Shown: positions 55,962-64,000 of the stretch, piece after piece
Position numbering within the stretch: the first letter of the stretch is position 1
Layout of the letters: the number at the start of each line of letters is the position of its first letter
NCBI GenBank assembly: GCA_010093515.1
Contig: MU001671.1
Coordinates: 680,808 to 744,807 of the forward strand
DNA: 64,000 nt
DNA from: Lineolata rhizophorae
Taxonomy: Eukaryota; Ascomycota; Dothideomycetes; Lineolatales; Lineolataceae
Direction: 5' to 3'
Notes under the pieces: generated by a model
What the model was told of the DNA's origin: nothing
What the model saw: the letters and a program-made list of their open reading frames with translations, nothing else
The model's database searches: none
Position numbers and translations under genes: made by a program

Positions 55962-58120
55962 GCAGCGGGTGAGTGGGTGTATGGGTTGGTGGACGGGTGG
56001 ACGGGGTGGTTGTGGGGTGGTCTGAGGCTGGGATAGAGGGAATTTGTTTGCGGGGGAAATAAGATGGGTGAGTCTAAACGGGGGAGAAGGGAATCGTTCA
56101 GGTTTTCTTTTTGTTTCCTTTCTGTCTTAATTAACTTGGTGGTTCATTTGCTTCTCTGTACAATTTTTACTTTTTTTTTTTTCTTCCTCACTTAAGCGGT
56201 GTTCTTCTAATGCCGCTATTCCATTCTTGTGGGCACGTTGGAACGGGAACTTGGGAGTTTGGCTTCGCGCCCGTCCTCTTTTCTTTTAGAAACGGCCGCC
56301 CCGAGTTAGATTCCTGTCCTAGGAGCCGTTGTTCGTTTGACTACTAGATTGACTTCGAGGACTCTGCAGCGCGATTGTACCAAGGCTGCGGGATAAGGAT
56401 ATGCATGATACGGCCGCTTTGGGGGTTATTTCGGAGCTTCTGGCTAGATAAACCTGGGGTTAGGGCTGTGCCCGGCGAGCTGGAAGAACATTTGGAGTCC
56501 CGAGCGCGTATTCAACGGGACTGAATCGAATACTGTCTGCGTCTTTCCAGAAGACGTGACTGCATGCTCTTAGATATGTCACTATCATAAAGGCACATAT
56601 GACTATGACTTACACCTCACCTTAGACCTTGGTGTTACGGCGGCCCTGTCGTATGACAACAAACTAAAATATTCTCAATTGCACTTATGTAAGGAAAGGT
56701 AGTCTTCTAAGTTCAACTAGGGAAGCCCCGTTAATGCTTCCGATGATCATAGAATTATGTTCTGGCATCCAGCTTGGTTTGTAACACCGAGCTTTTATTG
56801 ACAATGTCTCTGCTTTGGTACTTACTGGTGCAATGGCTTCGGTCTAAGAGGGAGTCCATGATGCTTGAGCTCGTTCAACTTTCTTGTAAACTGTTAGGAC
56901 TAGCATACAGTAGCCAGCAACTAGCTAACTTAGCCAAAAGACTGGCACAGTATCGCACTTCAGTGCGATGCTGCTGGCTAGGGACTATATATATGCTGAC
57001 AAACAAATAATCTGCGGCGCTGCAACATTTCAGACGACGATGGACGCGGTTTTGAGCCTAATGAATGAATCAAGAATCCCCCAAGCTTTTAGGATAGAAT
57101 TCCGCATAGTGGTCGCAACTCCGCTGTGCTCAGAGATATGTGCGTATGTTATGCTTTTCGATTGAAGCTGTCCTACATACTTAATAGATGGATTGTTAAG
57201 AAACATCAATCCAACTAGCGAGCTTCTGAATGTTTATTGCCCATAGGCATAAAGTGTTCATGCCCACAATTTAAAGCGGGTTGTGCAGGACCTGCACCGG
57301 CCAATCTTTAAACCACGTGGCTGGCTTTTTTCCTTCCCGTGCAGGGTATGGCTTCCACCGGTCAATTTCCGTTGCTCTCCGTTGCATGGACGGCTGTCTG
57401 CCCATCCTACATAGTTGGATCCCGAAGTAGCTTGAGCGCCAAAGCTTCGACCGGCGGAGCTGAAAATCCGTGAATAGCGGCTCAGGATTCTGCAGGGCCG
57501 TATTGGGTTGCCTGCATCGCCACAACTCGCTTGAGGCGCCGCCTCGCGCTGCGTCATCGAGTCCGTCGTTCCTCCGTCGAAGCAGCTGAGCGCATCGCCG
57601 ACGAGCGGCCGTGCGAGGCCGCCTCTGCCCTCAACACGACGTCGCGCGGCACCGAAAACAAGCGGAAAAATTCGCCCAGTTTGTTCTTCAGCTCCAATGC
57701 TCCTTCGGTGAGTTCACCGGGTGCGTCTGGTCGCATCACTGTGGGTCCGGCATCGTCCATTGTCCCCTTAGCTGCTGCTGCTAAAGTAACATAGCCGCAT
57801 CACCCCACGCATGTGATGGCAACCGCGGACAGCGCCACAAAAAAAAGTCATACTGGTCCAAGGCGGAGAAGCTCCACGCCGTCTCCGGCGCGGCCTGCTG
57901 AGGGCCACATTTATATAACCTGCGACTCCCTACCTTCTCCTCGCGAGGACTCGCGCCCGTCCGTCTCTTTCGCCTGCGTCCCCGTCCTTTCGTCGAGACC
58001 CGCGCCGCGCCCCGAGACGCGTCCGCGGCGCGCGTCAATCCGCATCGAGAATCCATAGCACCATCCCATCCCGCGCGCATCCTGCCGTTGCTGTTCCCGG
58101 CTCGACGATAAGACGCGACA
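55962..58120. promoter_or_regulatory. Intergenic stretch and GUT2 upstream region
   Basis: 2.16 kb with no supported gene. It contains MITE copy 2 (56892-57001). A CACGTG occurs at 57314-57319. The right end should hold the GUT2 promoter and leader. Confidence 0.45.
56892..57001 (-). mobile_element. MITE copy 2
   Basis: Reverse-complement relative of the element at 50173-50280, about 110 bp, with the same inner words (AGCAGCATCGCACT, CTGTGCCAGTCTTTTGGC) and ends TGTCAGCATATATATAG and TGTTAGGACTAGC. The hairpin is kept as ATCGCACT-TC-AGTGCGAT, with changes only in the loop. Flanks share AAAC (56888-56891 and 57001-57004), a possible short target duplication. Confidence 0.75.
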
Positions 58121-60775
58121 ATGCCTCCCCGCCCCTCGCGCCGCGCGCTGCGGCCCGCGCTCTACACGCTCGCGGGCGCCTCGGCGCTCGGCGCCGGCGC
58201 GCTGTACGTCACGTACCGGCCGCGCGAGATCCCCGGGTCGGAGGCGGCCGTGGTGCCGCCGCCGACGTACGAGGGCGGCGTGTTTCGCCCGCCCAACTTC
58301 CCGCGCGTCAAGACGCGCGCCGAGCAGGTTGCGGACCTGATGCGGAGCGGCGGCGCGGCTGCAAACGGCGCGAGCGGCGCGAAGAGCGGGATTTTGGAGA
58401 GCGTGGCCGGGTGGGCTGGCTTTGGGGGGAAAGGCGGGAGCAACACTGCGGAGACGATGACCGAGGAGGGTGAGAGCGAGCCGTACGATTTGTTGATCAT
58501 TGGGGGTGGAGCGACGGGCTCGGGCATCGTGCTGGACGCGGCGACGCGAGGGTTGAAGGTGGCGGTCGTGGAAAGGGATGATTTCAGCAGCGGGACGAGT
58601 AGTAAGAGCACGAAGCTGGTGCACGGCGGCGTGCGGTACTTGGAGAAGGCGGTTTGGGAATTGGATTACAACCAGTGGGTGGCGTTTCGTGTTCCCATGG
58701 TCCGCAAGTTTCGGACGGAGCTAATCCGCTTCAATCTCTCAGGTACGCGTTGGTGAAAGAAGCTTTGAGAGAACGGCGATATTTTCTTGATACAGCGCCG
58801 CATCTCTCCCAGTGGCTTCCTATCATGATCCCTATAAGCAAATGGTGGCAAGCTCCTTATTTTTGGGCTGGGACTAAGTTCTACGATCTCCTCGCTGGAT
58901 CTGAAAACATCGAAAGTTCGTACTTTCTCACAAAAAGCAAGGCATTAGAGGTGTTTCCTATGTTGAAAAAGACGGATCTTTTTGGTGCCCTCGTATACTA
59001 TGGTAGGTTTCCTATTTCTAGAAATTTATTACTATTAACTTTAATTGTCGGTCTGCACTCTAACCACTTTGCTTCTAGACGGCGCGCATAATGATTCTCG
59101 AATGAATGTTTCATTAGCCATGACTGCTGCTCTCTACGGAGCGACAGTTGTTAATCATATGGAAGTGACTGGTTTAGAGAAAGACGCATCTGGCCGACTG
59201 AACGGTGCACGCGTCAAAGACCTCGTTGACGAGGCCAATGGGGAAAAGCCGAAAGAATTCAGGGTTAGGGCCAAAGGGATCATCAATGCCACGGGCCCGT
59301 TCACCGACGCCATCCGTAAGATGGACGAACCAACTGTGGAAGACATCGTGGCCCCTAGTTCAGGCGTTCATGTAATTCTGCCGGGTTACTATAGCCCCGC
59401 AAACATGGGCCTGATCGATCCCTCAACGTCAGATGGCCGAGTTATCTTTTTCCTCCCATGGCAGGGGAACACGATCGCGGGGACAACTGACGCGCCTACG
59501 AAGATTACACAGAATCCAATCGCGGGGGAGGAAGAAATCAACTGGATTCTAAACGAAATACGGGGGTACCTTGCGCCTGATATCAATGTTCGCCGTGGTG
59601 ACGTTTTGGCGGCATGGTCCGGCATCAGGCCTTTGGTGCGCGATCCGAAGGCAAAAAAGACTGAAGGCCTGGTGCGAAATCACCTCATCACGACTTCGTC
59701 ATCAGGCCTTCTGACGTGCTCCGGCGGCAAATGGACGACATATCGTCAAATGGCGGAAGAAACCGTTGACGAAGCCATCAAGGAGTTCTCACTAAAACCG
59801 CAACGCCTCACCAGTCCTCCGTCAGTCAGCGGCACTGGCATTTCAGACGACACGGGAGCCCTCGACGGATCTTGCAGAACTCAGAAAGTCCGATTGATCG
59901 GCGCCCACGGCTACTCGAGGACTCTATTCATCAATCTCATTCAGCACTACGGTATTGACACTGAGGTCGCGAAGTACCTCACCGCCGCGTACGGTGACCG
60001 CGCTTGGACTGTCGCGGCGTTGTCTGCACCTACGGAGAAACGCTTCCCCGTCCGCGGTGAGCGTATCTCTGAGTTGTATCCGTTCATTGACGGCGAGGTG
60101 CGCTATGCTGTGCGGCATGAGTACGCACAGACGGCGACGGACGTGATCGCTCGACGAATGCGGCTGGCCTTCTTAAACGCGCAGGCGGCATTGGAAGCGC
60201 TTCCGCAGGTAATCGACCTCATGGCGGAGGAGTTAAACTGGGACGCGAAGCGGAAGCAACGCGAATGGAAGGATACGGTCGCATACTTGGGAAGCATGGG
60301 CTTGCCAAAGGCGAAGTTGAGCCTGAGCAGGAAGGACGTCGAGCATGGAAGAGTTGGCAAGTATGCGGACGAAGAATTTGGGATGTACGCCCGGCATGGT
60401 AAGGATTTTCTCTTTTCTCCAACCTCGAGCCGGTCTTGGCCACGTGCTGCTCTTAACTCGCCCTTAATGCTTGGTTTGGCGATCTGAAGCTCGGCGTCTC
60501 CACTTGGCACAGTCGAGCTGCCTTATCAGGCAACTTGGCGGTCGTTCACCGGGTCGCAATCGTTAGCTGAGGATGCATTACTAATTACCAAATTTGCCGG
60601 ACTAGCCAATTGCCCATCGCGACTTTTTCCACGATGTCTCGCCCTATCGCTCAGGCCGAACTAAGCTAACCGTGAATGTGATGCAGACAAGCCGGCCGAG
60701 ACACTCGAAACGGATGCAAAGATCGTACCCGGCGCCAATCCGGTGCAATCCTCTGAGTCACCGGCGAACAAATAA
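58121..60775 (+). CDS. GUT2: FAD-dependent glycerol-3-phosphate dehydrogenase, mitochondrial
   Basis: Four exons: 58121-58674, 58743-59002, 59079-60398, 60687-60775; 740 aa. The enzyme oxidises glycerol-3-phosphate to DHAP and passes electrons to ubiquinone at the inner membrane. The N-terminus is basic with a hydrophobic stretch ([19 protein letters not shown]), a mitochondrial signal/anchor. The FAD motif is [14 protein letters not shown], followed by [20 protein letters not shown] and [12 protein letters not shown] rebuilt across intron 1. Intron 2 restores [12 protein letters not shown]. Later motifs are [23 protein letters not shown] and [14 protein letters not shown]. The last intron is 288 nt and its removal gives [12 protein letters not shown] and the stop at 60775. 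Without splicing there a different 28-residue tail would follow. Confidence 0.92.
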
Positions 60776-63700
60776 GTGAGCTGCTGGCACCGTTGCCCAC
60801 CGCACGTCCTGTGAACGACATTTGGCGTTCGGCCAACCCACCAGCCAGCCACTTGCGGCAGTTGGCAGGCAAGCGACAGATGCGGCTATCACCGCCTTAA
60901 TAATAGCCTCGTCTCATTGATTTCTCAATGACCGCATCGCTGCACGTTTTGACCACCCCCTTCCCGCCTGCGGATGCCACACCACCACGCCCAGCTTCTT
61001 GTGCACCGGCGTAGACACGTACGCGTCCATACATCATAGACCGAACCTAACCAAAGCCGGTCGAGTGGGACCGGTCTGGTCTAAGCTCCTTTTTAGTGAC
61101 CCAAAGATCGTCCATGTGGCTAGCGGACGCTTAGACCACATAAGGCCCAGGCAGCTGCATGTACCTAAGGATGTGAGTCTCGGATTAAGGTGCAGTAACA
61201 GGGCTCGGACAGATTCCTCTAAGGTCGGAGTTAGATGTGCTTCTTCGCTATTTGGTCTTACCGCACGCATATGCGCACGCGCAATGCAAGCACGCAGCTT
61301 GTTCCCTGTCCGTCGCCCGCTCTACGCTGCCATCTGCCCAATCTGAATGGATCCGCAACTGGCTCCATCACCGCTGGCCTATAGCAACGGCTATCTATGA
61401 TCCATCTCTTCCAATATGGTGGGCTCCGATATGCTGCCTACCGACAGCGATTGTACATATTCACGTATACATGGCGTGTCTCAACTAGTATTTTTCACGC
61501 AAGCCTGCGTTCTAGCTCTCCTAGTCTGCATCTATACTCCGGGGCGGATGTACCACGTGTACTGAATCTGCCGACTGGCTACGTCGATAGGTACACTCCC
61601 ACCGGAGATATTTCCCACTGGCCTGATTACCTATCATGCCTTGTGGCCACCATCCGGGGGGCGGGGGGGGATGCCAGTGAGTTCCTCTAGCCCAATGTTC
61701 TTAGTCCTTCGCCCGGAGCATCATGCTCCCATTTGCGGGATTCCAGGCTGTATCCCGTCGATCGTGTCCGCCCTCTGCGGACCCCCAGAGGCCTCCCAAA
61801 GCTGCCACCGCTGGCAGTTTGAGGACTTTAGGACCCATTGCCACTCCACCTGTGTCTCGCCTTATTCCTTCGTACGCCTTCACCGTCACGACTTCGCAGT
61901 GGCCACGTTTAGGCAGGAGTAAGTGGTCATAGCATTCTTTCTCATCTCGGGGATGTGGCCGCCATAGTCCCAATTGCCACCTGTCTTATTTACCGTTAGT
62001 CAAACTTCAACCCATTGGAGTTTTGTTGTCTTGTCGTCCCCAACGTCTTCTCATCATGCCTGCCTATGCAGGTAGGTAAGGACCAAGCCCGGTAAGATGG
62101 GTAAGTTCTTAGGTGGAAGGCACGTAGAGTCAAGTGCCCGGGCTCAGCCCGGTAGCGCCAAGCGCTCACATCAGCGCCGTTGGGAGGGACGGCAAGTCGG
62201 GTACATGCCCAACGTACCGACGCTCCGCGGCAAGCCGGATCTTAATAGGCTCGTGAGACGTATGTAGCGGCCATACTTAGCTATTATGTGTGTCTCATTT
62301 GGAGCCAGACATAGCCCCCACAGCCAAGAATGATTATCCCGACGACGCCCTCGTGAATAACCTAGTACCAAGGCAGAAAGGCGCGTCCTATTTTTCGCTT
62401 TTCAGGTGAGTTTTCCATATTCCTTTGCCCGCGGCCTCCGTGATTGGTTCGATTTTCCTCGTGTATGCCTTTTTCCCCCTCTACGAGATGCATTTCGCGA
62501 GAGGCGGCCCCTTTTTTTTCTAGTTTGTGTTAAGCGGTGGCTCGGATTACCTTGCTGGTTTTGCTCCGGTTCGGACTACCTTCCTACTTTTATTCCATAA
62601 ACCCATGACTCGGTACCTAGGCACTCCATGGAGTGCCAATACATGGGTGCTCGGCAGATACATACCGCTGTACCTTGGAGCCTTCCGACCAAGTTCCTTC
62701 GTCTTAGGCCATGTAACCCATGTTTAGCTCGACCTACAACAACAAGGCTCACATCGTATGCCCACGATTCCCCACCGACGCACCGATCAAGCCGGTACTC
62801 AATCGTGCATTCTCCTCCCTACATCCCTTCCCGACAACCCACCTACCTACCTACCTAGGCACCCACCCGCACGCATCCCTCCATCTCTCCCTCCGTCCTC
62901 CCCCTTCCAGCCTCGCGCACCAAAACACCGCACCCGCCGCCCTCCTCCCCGCCCCGACCCGTGCCTCCCAACCCAAGATCCCAACCGCTACCTGCACGCC
63001 TCATCACCGCTGCCCCGGAACGAGGCGGGCGTCGCGCCGTGCGCGCGCGCGCCCGTTCGCTAGGCGGCGGGAGGACGGTTCTGCCGTTGTGGCGAGTAAG
63101 TAGGGATAGGGAGGGGAGGGGAGGGCGCGTACGAGGGCGGGGACGCGGGTGGGCGCCCTGGATGCGTGAGGAGGGGGGGTAAGATGTGTGTGCGTGGAGT
63201 GAGTGGGTGTATGGGGGGTGGTGCGAGGATTGCGCGTCGGGGAGGTTTGTTTTTTGTAGGTGTTGGCGGAGCAAGGGATGGGGCGATGGAGTGGATGGAA
63301 CGGTGGGGTTTTGTGGGTAGAGATGCTGTGGTGGTCTTGCTGTTGCGGTGAGTGTGTCTAGGTGCATATACATACGTGGATGTGGGGGGAAAGTATGCTG
63401 GGGACTTCTATAAGCCTTTAATGGCTTGTAGTGTTATGACAACATCTTAGTTTCACTTGTTCAGGTTGGCATCTCGTCGCGCAAGTATGCTAGGTAGGTA
63501 TGTAAGAGTCTGAGTCGGGAGTGGATGGCACATGTGGAAATGCACTTACAGTCACCATAATCACTTTTCTCACAAGCTGGTCTCATGCGAGTACTGAAAC
63601 TACTACATGCAAACCTAAATTACAAGTACAGGCAAAACGTGCTAGCAATCGTATAGTCATTCAGTTACGAGCAATTGGACTCAAATGCAGCGCTAACGCT

Positions 63701-64000
63701 ACCCTAAACGTGGCGCAATGTAATGCTTGACTCCATTCATGACGAAACGGTCCGACTAACCAAGACGAAAATTGCAATTCGTTCCGAACATTGGCCCCCC
63801 GGAATCGGTTCTTCACCATCCCATTTTTGCTTCTTGTCCGCCATTGCATTCTTCATCCCCCTCTTCGCACCTCGAACCTCCACGCCTCCCAGCTTTGGCG
63901 AGACATCATCACACATCGAGCAGTCGCAAAACCCAGAAGACAGAAAAGCAGCTTCTCGAATCAAACTTTGCAGAGCTGATCATCATTTTTCCACAACGTA
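60776..64000. other. Gene-poor right end
   Basis: 3.2 kb with no supported gene. It holds an 18-bp perfect palindrome (GGCACTCCATGGAGTGCC, 62620-62637), CTAC-rich runs near 62840-62860 and GC-rich simple sequence at 62.9-63.2 kb. Open frames on both strands have no family resemblance. Confidence 0.5.
62620..62637. repeat. 18-bp perfect palindrome
   Basis: GGCACTCCATGGAGTGCC reads the same on both strands. No flanking direct repeats were seen, so no element is claimed. Confidence 0.7.

Overview
The window reads as nuclear DNA of a filamentous ascomycete (Pezizomycotina). Genes are GC-rich, sit on both strands and are cut by many short introns (about 45-290 bp) with GTRNGN donors, CTAAC-like branch sites and YAG acceptors. 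The gene set is typically fungal: LaeA-like methyltransferase, Zn2Cys6 regulator, SAT4/rhodopsin-like membrane protein, DUF3712 vacuolar protein, GPI-anchored Ser/Thr-rich protein. The species cannot be fixed from the sequence alone; short TACGTA-rich runs recur between genes. All exon models here were read by eye from frame, splice signals and family knowledge.

Layout. 0.4-23 kb is a conserved block: a P-loop kinase, COX18/OXA2 and ALG11 (head to head), a KHDC4-like KH protein and ILV6 (head to head), a gene-poor 2.9 kb gap, a LaeA-like methyltransferase, then a TAG1-like DUF3712 protein and ornithine carbamoyltransferase (head to head). 23-28.5 kb is accessory: two paralogous small membrane proteins flank a third, oppositely oriented membrane protein, followed by a 56-bp palindrome that looks like a minimal hAT-type element. 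29-38 kb holds a single gene that joins a SAT4-type seven-helix domain to a FucP-type MFS transporter, a GPI-anchored protein, and a frameshifted SAT4 gene remnant. 38.6-45.4 kb has MPP10 and a Zn2Cys6 regulator head to head. 45.4-52 kb is gene-poor and decayed: a broken HNH-nuclease-domain gene carrying a 108-bp MITE insertion and a 3' piece of a Tc1/mariner transposase. 52-61 kb has a VTC5-like SPX/DUF202 protein and the mitochondrial glycerol-3-phosphate dehydrogenase GUT2, with a second MITE copy between them. 61-64 kb shows no supported gene.

Functionally the conserved genes are mostly housekeeping and do not form one pathway. Several act in mitochondria (COX18 in cytochrome oxidase assembly, ILV6 in branched-chain amino acids, OTC in arginine, GUT2 in the glycerol phosphate shuttle). 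Two act at the vacuole (TAG1-like, VTC5-like), and others in the ER (ALG11), the nucleolus (MPP10) and splicing (KH protein). The most unusual items are the SAT4-MFS fusion, the palindromic hAT-like element, the MITE pair with a conserved hairpin, and the paralogous membrane-protein cluster at 23-28 kb.
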